Source of the DNA: Anaeramoeba flamelloides
Taxonomy: Eukaryota > Metamonada > Anaeramoebidae
DNA length: 64,000 nt
Reading direction: 5' to 3'
Assembly: GCA_027625915.1 (NCBI GenBank)
Contig: JANTQA010000032.1
Location: forward strand, 15,206,001-15,270,000
Shown piece after piece: positions 37,568-47,008 of this stretch; within the stretch, counting starts at the first letter, position 1; every line of letters starts with the position of its first letter. The notes under the pieces were generated by a model. The model was not told the origin of the DNA. It did no database searches and saw only the letters and a program-made list of their open reading frames with translations. The position numbers and the translations under genes are program-made.

Positions 37568-37638
37568 TGGGATAGGCAAGAATCGAACTTACGTCATACG
37601 GACCACAACCGTGCATTCTACCATTAAACTACTATCCC
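37568..37638 (-). tRNA. tRNA-His (anticodon GTG)
   Basis: The acceptor stem GGGATAG/CTATCCC pairs perfectly, followed by discriminator A. A D-arm containing the A-box TAGTTTAATGG, an anticodon stem ACGG/CCGT with loop TTGTGGT (anticodon GTG), and a T-arm GTAAG-TTCGATT-CTTGC carrying the B-box complete the cloverleaf. One position at the top of the anticodon stem (C/A) is mispaired. T7, a good RNA polymerase III terminator, follows immediately. There is no intron and CCA is not encoded, as expected for a nuclear tRNA. Confidence 0.93.
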
Positions 37639-38595
37639 GTTATTTACATAAGAGTCATGTTTTACAAATTTTGAAGAAATTGTAATTCCCGAGAGTTCCA
37701 CTTGGAAATTGAGTCTCATTCAAAAAGGCTATTTCCGAAAATATCTTCAACTGTAATTGTTGATTATTGGAGATCGATCATACACTATAAGTTGTTTGAT
37801 TTCAATTGTACTCATAAAAATTACTAAAACCTTTTTTTCCAATTAATAAAAAAAACTTTCACTTTAATAGCTCGATACAAAAACTCACTTTTTTAAACAT
37901 TTTTTATTCACCGATTATTTTTACTAAGCTGAATATCAAAAATAGTTGCATATTTTTCATCTAAAAAAATTTGATTAATTGATTTTTTTTTTTTTTGGGA
38001 ATTTATTTTACTAAAATGTTTTTAGATAATAACTAAAATAGACTCATAAATAAAAATGTTGTGTAATCAATTAATTTTTTGAAAGACAAATGAAAAAATG
38101 AGAAATAATAAGAAAAAATTTACCCTTAATTTTGAAAAAAAAAAATATACTATTTATTTTTTTAATTAATTCAAAATATAAATTGAGTTAGAAAAAAAAA
38201 TTAGTTTTGAAAAGAAAAATCAAAGATGTTCCACTCTTTAGCCACAAACTCTCAAGTAATCCAAGTTACAAATTAATTCCTAAATTGTGGCACAAATTCC
38301 AATTTGGGTTTATTAATCTGTGTAGTAAAATAAATCTCAAAAAATGTGCCATAATTTGAGATTTTTTCCCTCCTTAAATTTACTTGAAAGTTATTGACTT
38401 TGGTAAAACTGGAATAAACAAAAAAAAAAAAAAAAAAATGATTGGATTACTTACCCTTGGGAATACCAATCTAAAAATCAGCCAAAGTGACTCAGAACTA
38501 TCTCCAAACGAGCCTTTGTCGCAATATTATTTAAAAAATAATGAATTTAAAATTCAAAAAAAACCTATTGAATCATTTCCTTAAAATCACAATTA
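37639..38595. other. Intergenic, with a family B fragment
   Basis: 37926-38140 resembles family B (AGCTGAATATCAAAAATAG, then the shared interior) but the right end is diverged. The frame at 38384-38584 is not supported as a gene. Confidence 0.4.
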
Positions 38596-38793
38596 CAGTC
38601 AGTTTCACTTTTAAGACACAAACTTTCAACGAAATTTAAGGCACAAAAAAATCTCAAATTAAGGCACAAAATTTGGAATTTTATTTTTTTACAATTTATT
38701 TTTGCTAGAATCTGAATTTTGTGCCTTAATTTGAGATTTTTATTGTGCCTTAAATTCCGTTGAAAGTTTGTGCCTTAAAAGTGGAACTGACTG
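38596..38793. mobile_element. Family A MITE, copy A1 (198 bp palindrome)
   Basis: TA-flanked. It starts CAGTCAGTTTCACTTTTAAG and ends CTTAAAAGTGGAACTGACTG (terminal 20 bases each). The two halves are inverted copies almost to the centre, which is an AT-rich spacer. It is non-coding. Confidence 0.9.
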
Positions 38794-38822
38794 TAAATCA
38801 AAATCGAACTCCCAAATCAGTA

Positions 38823-39019
38823 CAGTCAGTTTCATTTTTAAGACACAAACTTTCAACGAAATTTAAGGCACAAAAAAATCTTAAATTAAAGCACAAAATT
38901 TGGAATTTTTTTTTATACAATTTATTTTTACTAGAATCTGAATTTTGTGCCTTAATTTGAGAATTTTTTTGTGCCTTAAATTTCGTTGAAAGTTTGTACA
39001 TTAAAAGTGGAACTGACTG
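38823..39019. mobile_element. Family A MITE, copy A2
   Basis: TA-flanked, with the same ends and internal GGCACAAA/TTTGTGCC motifs as A1. It sits 29 bases from A1 in tandem and directly abuts the transposase remnant. Confidence 0.9.
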
Positions 39020-39020
39020 T

Positions 39021-39340
39021 AATCAAAATTTCAAAAAATTCCCATTCAATATTTTTCCAAACTTTCCGAACAATTATTTCGAATTTTCTTTTAGTGTTGG
39101 GTGATTATTTTCTAATTCTTCGATCCATAATACTCCAAAGATTTTCAATTGGATTAAGTTCAGGACAATTTGATGACCAATTTTTAAAAATTACACTTTT
39201 ATTTGATATGTATTCTTTTGTTGAATTGTAAGTATGAGTAGGAGTACTATCTTGCACCAATAACCAATTATATTGTCCATACCCCGTATCCGCACATGAT
39301 TGACAATCTCCGATTTTCGAATTTTTATCCTAATATTTTT
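39021..39340 (-). pseudogene. Tc1/mariner transposase fragment (DD34E C-terminal part)
   Basis: A minus-strand frame reads WLLVQDSTPTHTYNST and, further on, NWSSNCPELNPIENLW. These are the second and third catalytic blocks of Tc1-like transposases. Exactly 34 residues separate the Asp of QDS from the Glu of PIEN, which is the DD34E signature. The frame continues as a C-terminal helix region (VRKVWKNIEWEFFEIL) with one in-frame TAA in between. The N-terminal DNA-binding and first-Asp regions are missing, and upstream codons meet another stop near 39345. It is therefore a truncated, inactive relic. It lies between family A copies A2 and A3 but is not enclosed by matching outward ends. Confidence 0.88.
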
Positions 39341-39540
39341 GTACTATGAGATTGTGACAAACTTACATATATCCCAGGGGGATAGGCATATGTAAATTTT
39401 TCTATCTTTTTCAAAAAATCAGTAGATCGCGAAATTTTTAATTTTTTATAATTATTTTTGAGTTTAATTCGATCAATAATTATAAAATTTTGAATTTTTT
39501 TTTGAAAAAAATTGATTTTTTAATTTTTTAGTGATATTTA

Positions 39541-39736
39541 CAGTCAGTTTCACTTTTAAGGCACAAACTTTCAAGGAAATTTAAGACACAAAAAAATCTC
39601 AAATTAAGGCACAAAATTTGGAATTTTTTATTTTACAATTTATTTTTACTAGAATTTGAATTTTGTGCTTTAATTTGAGATTTTTATTTTGTCTTAAATT
39701 TTATTGAAGTTTGTGCCTTAAAAGTGGAACTGCCTT
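39541..39736. mobile_element. Family A MITE, copy A3
   Basis: Flanked by TA. The left end CAGTCAGTTTCACTTTTAAG is intact and the right end has decayed to CTGCCTT. The interior is shared with A1 and A2. Confidence 0.85.
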
Positions 39737-40924
39737 TATTAAAAAAATCTTTGAAATTAAAAAATTTTAAAAAATGGTTACTTTTGGAAGTTCTAAATCT
39801 GAATTATTAAATACCAGAATACTCCTATTATTTATGTTTATATTTTATATTTGGAAAAGTAATCAAAAAAAAAAATTTCCAAAATTATAATTTTTGATAG
39901 TGATCATTTAGTAAAAAATCTAATAATTTATTGCGTAATAAGATTCATTATCAATTTTTTATTTTTTAGAGAAACCATGAAAAGCTATAATCATTTAACA
40001 CCCAATTCCAACATACTTTCATTATAGACAAATCTATGATGAAGTCAATCCCAAAAAATAAGGAAAAAAAAAACAAAGATTCAATTCCCAGTTGCTTATT
40101 TGATTTAGACATTTCACATAAACAAAATCCCTAATTCAAGAATATCACCAACAACATATTTGAAAATTTTGCTGTGTTGTTGTGAACGAAAGATACCATG
40201 AGAGATAATTTTAGTCCTTAGAAACTATTTTATTATTTTCCTCAAGCAAAAAATATTAAAAAAAACTATCAAAAATGATGCTATATTTTTCAGATCTACA
40301 TCACCTAATATATTTGTTATTGTATTATGAAGTGAATACTTGGGGCCTATTTATTTTGTCAGATGGCTGATTACAAACAACCATCTTCTCGTGAAAATGG
40401 CCAATGGAAAAAAGTATTTTTGAAAGAAATAAGGAACTCAAGTTGGATTCTTTTTCGAAGAAAGAGAAGATGAATTCAAAAGCGAGGAGTGAGCAACCAT
40501 TTCTCTGGTAATATGGCTCATTTATCAAAACTTCATGTTTTTGTAATTATGATCCTTCATACTATAAATTTTACAGAAAGCACAAAACATCACGGTTAAC
40601 CTTCAAAATTGATTTGGGCTTAGGTATACCATTGAATACTAAATTAGATTTTGCATTTGAAACAACAAGAAACAAAAAAAACCCACTGGTTTAATTTGAA
40701 GCCCGGCTTTTATACTCGTAACAATGTATTTTTGGCTGTTGTAAAATTTATCAGCCTTTTTGATCTTTTTTTAAAATCCATTTGCACTTAACTATCAAGT
40801 GTGGTATTTGAAATTGTTGTGAAAAAGAACAAAGCGAAAGCCTAATTTGAACAAAACAAAACAAAAGAAAAGAAAAGAAAAGTAAAGAACAAAAAGGCGA
40901 AGAAGTAGGAGTTTTTTTTTTTTT
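39737..40924. other. 3' flank of NSE1, with exon-like patches
   Basis: 39970-40058 is a family H right-end fragment (AACACCCAATTCCAACA). From about 40310 to 40815 base composition rises and several short minus-strand frames look protein-like (for example HITREMVAHSSLLNSSSLSS near 40460-40530 and YNSQKYIVTSIKAGLQIKP near 40690-40760). No consistent gene model was found. Confidence 0.3.
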
Positions 40925-41917
40925 TTAATCAAATTCCTCACGACAGTTTGGGCAATTTTTGGTTTGATTGCTTGGAAGGTCTCCCCATAACTTTTGTGAA
41001 CAATAGGGATGTATTGGATCAGCACAGTTGGAGCACCTTTTTCCTTTGACGCATATTTGTTCACAAACCACACAACGCTTTGTAATACGATCCAAATATT
41101 CTTCGAGATCTAAATAGCTTCTAATTCCGAGAATTAGGCACTGTACGTCCTCCCCTTGTATTGTTTGTGTTGAAAATTGAAGCCACTTTTCCTTTACGAG
41201 GCGATAAATGAATTTGTGAGCACGTAATTTTGTCATTTTTGTCGCCAGATTTAATGCTTGGTTTTCAAAAATTTCTCCTTCCTCGGATTGCACTATCTCG
41301 TCAATGACTTTTTTAAAGAACATTGCCTCTTCGATGGCATATGAGTATGACCTTTTAGAATCCTCGCTGAGTTGCTTGACATTCAGGATCCCTTTGCTTT
41401 TGAGACTGCTTTTCCTTCTCTCCAAAGAGGTCTCTGGTTGTGACAAGGCTTGCACCTTGCCACTTAAAGTGTTTGTGTCGCGCTTTGTGTTGATGATCCC
41501 AAAATAACGCTCTCCTGTTTCCGGGCACCTTGTCGTTTTAATCAAGAAAAATAAATCCATCACGTGGGTATTGATTATTTCAATGAGTTGGTACATTGAA
41601 TCTTTCATTTCTTCTTTTTCTGGGACATATTTCAGGTCCTTAACAAAAGATTGTTCATTTGGTTTGTGATTGTTTTTGTTCTTATTTTTGTTTTTGTTGC
41701 TCGTTTTTTCATCTTCGTCTTCATCTTCGTCTTCATCTGATAAGTCATTAGAATTTTCTTTTTCTTTTTCAACCAAGATCGCTTCATTATTGCCCAGATC
41801 ACTTTCATAACATGCCTTTTGAATTAATACTTTACGGTAAATTTTAAGAAGTTCTACTTCTTTAATAACATCAAGACTCATTAATGCTTGTAAAAAAAGT
41901 TGGTGTTCAAATTCCAT
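40925..41917 (-). CDS. NSE1: NSE1, RING-like subunit of the SMC5/6 complex
   Basis: NSE1 (NSMCE1) is a nuclear component of the SMC5/6 complex, pairing with NSE3 and acting in DNA repair; its RING-like domain is a ubiquitin ligase module. The 330-residue product starts at ATG 41917 with EFEHQLFLQALMSLDVI, matching the start of the family (HRRFLQLLMTHGVL in human). An acidic and Asn/Lys low-complexity insert (about 50-90) is lineage-specific. Winged-helix regions include YFGIINTKRDT (138-148), EMSK-type helices and KFIYRLVKEKWLQ (235-247). The C-terminal C4HC3 zinc-binding set is complete: Cys282, 285, 295, 298, His303, Cys306, 322 and 325, ending NCPNCREEFD. Length exceeds human (266) because of the insert. 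It appears to be a single exon. Confidence 0.93.
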   Translation of the reverse strand: MEFEHQLFLQALMSLDVIKEVELLKIYRKVLIQKACYESDLGNNEAILVEKEKENSNDLSDEDEDEDEDEKTSNKNKNKNKNNHKPNEQSFVKDLKYVPEKEEMKDSMYQLIEIINTHVMDLFFLIKTTRCPETGERYFGIINTKRDTNTLSGKVQALSQPETSLERRKSSLKSKGILNVKQLSEDSKRSYSYAIEEAMFFKKVIDEIVQSEEGEIFENQALNLATKMTKLRAHKFIYRLVKEKWLQFSTQTIQGEDVQCLILGIRSYLDLEEYLDRITKRCVVCEQICVKGKRCSNCADPIHPYCSQKLWGDLPSNQTKNCPNCREEFD

Positions 41918-42856
41918 ATTAAGAATTAATTCATAAAATTACAAAAAATTGAAAAATATGAGAAAGCAAAAAAAAATGAAATTATTCCCTGCTTTTTCAA
42001 GACAAGAATTTAACAAAAATTGTAGGAACGTTCTTTTACCGAACACTAGTTTTGTTTTTTTCAAATTGTTTCAAATTTTGAAAGTCTTTACAAGATCAAA
42101 ATTCAATAACTTTGAATTTAAAAGATTATACAATTCAAACTTTTTAAAAATCTTGCAATTTAAAGAACTTTATACTTTTCAGTTTTCATAAAAAGAGTTT
42201 CAGATTTTTGAAAGTTAACAAATATTTTTCATTTGAGATAACTTGATAAATTTCAATTAAATTCCAAACTGTTATCTTTTGTAAATTTTTTTTTTTTTCA
42301 CCCTTTTTTGGCTTATATAAGTTTGTATCAAGTATTTGATATTTGAAAAAAGATGAAAGAATATCAAAGACTGAAATATTGCAACCTGCCAGTCTGAAAG
42401 TTCCAAAAAGTCTTGAAAGTATTTGAATCTATTGTGCTATTCTAGTTGTGAAGTTATAAAATTTATATATTGTTTTTTATACTGTTATTTTCCAATTAAT
42501 AAAGGAAAATTTTTATTTCAATTTCCAAAAATGAATATTATTAATTATTACTGCAACAATCAAATTAGTATAGTAAAAATTTTGTATTAGAGTTAACTAA
42601 GGAAGTTTAATTTATTGTCTAAAAATATCATTTCTAAACGGTGTTGTAAAGATCTTTGGTTTTATTTCAACTTATAAACTAGAAAAATATTTTGGAATGT
42701 GAACTAAAAATTTTCAGTTTTTAATTGGAAAATAATAGTACTTGGAAAAATATATTGTGTGCCTTTTCAAAGGGTATAAATAGCTTTTTTCAGTTTTTGA
42801 TTCAATCAGTTTATTTAGAATTGAATTCTTCAAATCATTTTATATATATATATATA
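41918..42856. other. 5' flank of NSE1
   Basis: No supported gene. A plus-strand frame at 41949-42191 begins with ATG and reads MKNMRKQKKMKLFPAFSR, but is otherwise Phe/Leu/Asn-rich and unrecognised. Blocks at 42650-42730 recur at 36257-36340. Confidence 0.35.
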
Positions 42857-43782
42857 AGCTTAATTTCAAAAATAGGGGCAAATTTTTGATTGAAAAAAAA
42901 TTGTAATTTCTCATTTAGTGAATACCAAAACTCAACCCAGAAAAATCAGAACTTAAAACTAAAAAATAACTGTCTAAAACACCCTTTTCTGTTTTAATTA
43001 TTATTTCTAATAAAAGAATAGAGAAAAGAAACCCATAAAGAAAAAAATAAATCTGACCCTATTTTTTGAAATGATTTTTCATCTTAAAATTATCCATTTA
43101 AGATTCACCATTGCTTCCAAGAACCTTTTGAAACAACTTTCCATCAGAGTAATCAGATTTTTACTATTCACCCATTTGGTATCAACCCAAACTTTCCTTG
43201 ATACCTTTTTCAAGATAAAAAGAATCTCAACAAAAGAAAGAAAAAGAAAAAGAAAAAGAAAAGAAAGTGAAAAGAAAACCAATTTTTTGAATGTACAACA
43301 AAGAACTCAAAGATAAAATGAATACGATCACATTCATCACATTGTCTCCAAATGAAAGAGAAAAGAAGATCTTATTTGATCTTGCTATTTCTTCACTTTT
43401 CAAGGAACCATTGTAACTCATTAAAGCAAATTTGGTTGATACTTGTTTTCGAAGCAAACACTTCTTGGGTGTTTTACTTTCTTTGAATTTTACAATCCCC
43501 TTCTCCAATGCTAATTAATCTCATCTCTTGAATATTAACGGTTTTCAAAAATGTTCTTGTTCATTCAACATAAAAATAACAATATGGAATCATTTTGAAA
43601 GAAAAATTGCAAAAAAATGAATTCAACTTTGGGAAATTTTCATTAAAAGAAGATTGTTTCTTGATATTAAATATTCAATAATGACTTTTAAAAGATAATG
43701 GGTTCAGAATATTTGGTTAACAAAACACACATACCAATAATTTAGAAAATACTAATGATGACCCTATTTTTGAAATTTAGCT
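42857..43782. mobile_element. Family B-ended element (926 bp)
   Basis: TA precedes AGCTTAATTTCAAAAATAGG at the left, and CCTATTTTTGAAATTTAGCT precedes TA at the right, as inverted ends of family B. The interior differs from the 222 bp copy. It contains a Lys/Arg-rich GAAAGAAAAAG tract and minus-strand fragments with protein-like composition (for example KKVSRKVWVDTKWVNSKN and KTPKKCLLRKQVSTKF), perhaps the remains of a longer element. Family A copy A4 sits immediately beyond its right end. Confidence 0.6.
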
Positions 43783-43792
43783 TATATATATA

Positions 43793-43991
43793 CAGTCAGT
43801 TTCACTTTTAAGGCACAAACTTTCAACGAAATTTAAAGCACAATAAAAATCTCAAATTAAGGCACAAAATTTTTGATTCTAGTAAAATAATTTGTGAAAA
43901 AAAAAAATTCCAAATTTTGTGCCTTAATTTGAGATTTTTATTGTGCTTTAAATTTCGTTGAAAGTTTGTGCCTTAAAAGTGAAACTGACTG
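43793..43991. mobile_element. Family A MITE, copy A4 (199 bp, best preserved)
   Basis: Inserted in a TA microsatellite. The ends CAGTCAGTTTCACTTTTAAG and CTTAAAAGTGAAACTGACTG are perfect inverted repeats, and the two arms match over about 90 bases. Confidence 0.93.
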
Positions 43992-44400
43992 TATATATAT
44001 ATATATATTAATTTATTACTCAGCAATACAGTATTTGGGAGATTTATTTATGTGAAAAAAGATTTGTAAAAACAGTGAGAAAAAGAGATATACAATATCT
44101 AAAAAATATTCTTTAATGTAATTACAAAGATGCTGAAAGATATAACCCAAATATAATTTGTTTTTTTTTTTTTTATTTTCAAAAAGCTCTATAATACCTT
44201 GAGATTCTATTATTGAAAATGTTTTCAAAGGTGCTATTTAACTAAAAGTCTCTATGTTGGTAACATTTGGTTTGTTTTTCTGAAATTTTTCTCTTCAACA
44301 TTTTTTGAAAAGAATTGTTTGTTATTTAAAAATTAGAATCTAGTATTATTGTAGTTCAATAATTAAGTCTCTTGTCAAATTTTTTTAGAAAAAATTACCA

Positions 44401-45750
44401 AGGGATTAGATTCACCATAGATTTCTCTATGATCAAAGTATGTTGTAATTGGGTGTAAATGATATTGTGTGATCCATGTCTCTAATAGTTTTTGTGATTC
44501 TAAAACATCTATTATAAATCTTATTTTCAAATAAATTATTATATTTTTTCCTAATGATCACTAATTAAAAATTTTCACATTTTGGAATTTTTTTTTTCAA
44601 TTCCTTTTCCAAATCTAAAAATAGAAACTCAAAATAATAATTCTTGTAATTGTGAAATAATATTATCACAATTTTGATTTTATCTTTCAAAAAAAATCAA
44701 ATCCTTTGAATTAAAATAAATCATCAAAGACCCATAATTCTAAAAGGGGGTAAATTATTAAGCTGGGCTTCTTTTAAGATTTAAAAATTTACAATGTTTC
44801 ATGATTTAAAAATCTTATATTGGTTAGCTGAGTGAAAATTTTGTTTCATTTATTTTATAACAAATAGTTTTCCGGTATTTAATAATACATCTTTAGAACT
44901 TCCGAAAGTAACTATTTTTTTAATTTCAAAGATTTAATCGATAATCATCAACATTAAAAACCCAAAGAATAACAAGTTTTGTTTCCTTTTTCATTATTAG
45001 AATTATAATTACTGCAAATATATATTCGACGTATTTCAGTAAGAATTGGTCAAAAAAATCTATTGGTTAATTATTTTTTTAAAAATCAGATATTTAAGCT
45101 ATTAATCTACATTTCAACACAAATTTTTGAAATTTATCATTTTCTTCTAGGATAGGTTAAAAAAATGACCAAAATAACATATATACAATGATGGTTTAAT
45201 TATCTTATCCCTTAGATCAACTTCATGTAACTTGCTTACTCTTTCAATTTTGACTATTTTCAAATTATGAATTGTTATTTTTTGTTATTCAAAATAACTT
45301 TTTAAAATTGATGGTGAGAGTTTCTAATTATTAAAATTAGATGAGTAGTGGGATAAGTCAAATTAATTATAGTTATGTAGATCAAGTATACTAACTTATT
45401 CGAATTTTCGAAAAAACTGAAAATTAAAAGAGTGTTTTATTCATCCGATTCATCCAATTTGAATGTTTTTAACAAAAAACAACAATAATAAAAAATATCA
45501 GTTGAAAATTTCTAGATCAAATTGATCAATTTGTTTGAGTTTGGTAATTTAAAAATGATTCTTCGAAATTTTGGAATAGTAAAAAATTTTCAAAAATATT
45601 AATAAGAAATTGGTAGAATTTTTTAGATTATTTAGATTTTTTGTTTTTTCGTTTTGTTTTATATACTATTTTAATAATTAGTATTAACTAGCCCGTTTCA
45701 AATAACAACTCTTGCATTTTTGTTGATTTCATAATAATAAGCTGATTATA
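44401..45750 (+). mobile_element. Family H element, copy 3 (truncated, with an inserted block)
   Basis: It starts AGGGATTAGATTCACC and follows the interior order of copy 1, including AACTTGCTTACTCTTTC (45220s), AAAATAACTTTTTAAAATTG (45290s) and AACTAGCCCGTTTCAAATAA (45687). A block at about 44660-44880 interrupts it and matches the dispersed repeat also seen at 22810-22870 and 36205-36250. The right arm is missing; the sequence gives way to foldback element G. Confidence 0.6.
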
Positions 45751-45949
45751 AAATTAATTGTTCAATTAAACAAATCCCTTAATAAATTTATTAACATAGA
45801 TTTTTTGAATTTCCATTCCTATTTTTCTGAATTTTTCTGAAAAAAAAACTTTTTTCGAAAACTTAACTTTTGGTTTTCAAAGTTTCTTTTTCTTTTCTGG
45901 ATTTTGATGAAAAATTTTCAAGTATCTTCAAACAGTCTTTGAAATATTC

Positions 45950-46685
45950 CCAAAAATACCCGAAATTTTTTTAACCACATAAAAACACATTATGAACAAC
46001 TTTGAAGAAACTCTGGTGCCAATATACCCATTTTAACGGTAAAATAACACTTTTTATTTTCAGACAAAATATATTTTTTTTTGAATTTTCTACTTTAAAC
46101 TACTCTAAATAGTTTTTGGTACCTTTTGAGTGTATTTGAGTAATTGTTGGTACTTATTAGGGTAGGTGTAATGTATGCCAGGGTTCAGCATGGTGTGTGT
46201 TTGTATGGGTTAAGTTGTGTATTATGTAAGATTAAACCAATTTCTTTTATGGAATGGAAAGTGAAATCAGATTTGGTTTGTGGTCACCTTGGGTAGGTTA
46301 TGGGTAAGTATTGTAAGATTAGATATTACTCGGTTATTTTTGGATTTTATTTAAGATTAAAAAATTATGGGTAATCATACACATTTAGAAAATTTCTTTA
46401 CAAGTATATTTTCTCTCATTTAGTTAATACCATTTTGAAATGATCCGCAATGCTACAGCTATCTAAGATACTAATCCCTTTCACACAAAATGGATTGAAT
46501 ACGATTCCCTAAAATTTAAATTTTTTGAATTTTGATATTTCCAGACCCACAATAAAAAAATTTTTTCTACAATAAAATTTCAAATTTAACTTTAAACTGA
46601 GTATATTGGCACTAGAGTTTCTTAGAAGTTGTTCAAAAAGTGTTTTTTCGTGGTTAAAAAATTTTCGGGTTTTTTCAATTTTCGA
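45950..46685. mobile_element. Foldback element G (about 730 bp)
   Basis: Arms of about 80 bases at 45950-46025 and 46605-46685 are inverted copies (TTAACCACATAAAAACAC, GAACAACTTTGAAGAAACTC, GTGCCAATATA in the left arm). The interior between 46140 and 46330 is strikingly G/T-rich on the plus strand compared with everything around it. The outer boundaries may extend further. Confidence 0.65.
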
Positions 46686-47008
46686 TTTTCGTGAATATTT
46701 GATAGATCCATCTTCAAAAAGTCAAGTTATATTTCATAACTATAATCAAATTATTCAATAATTATCTTGTTCGCAAAATGTCATTTTTTGTTTTGAAGAT
46801 TGACAGATTTTTTTGGTTCACTCAGAGAAATTAAATGGGAATTTAAAATGTAAATTTTTACATTTTTATTATTTTTATAAATTTAATAATAAATAAATCA
46901 AAATATAAATTTATTTTTTAAATTACAAATTGAAATTAATAATTTGTAATTAATTATGATAATTTCTTCTAACATCGTAAAGTTATAATATTTAAAATCA
47001 ATTCAATT

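Noticed and set aside
39340-39420. GC-richer patch (CCCAGGGGGATAGGC) next to the Tc1 relic
   Set aside because: It could be the N-terminal part of the transposase, but no frame there gave a recognisable motif.
43071-43508. Overlapping frames on both strands inside the 926 bp family B-ended element
   Set aside because: Short, with no recognised transposase motif; treated as possible remains only.
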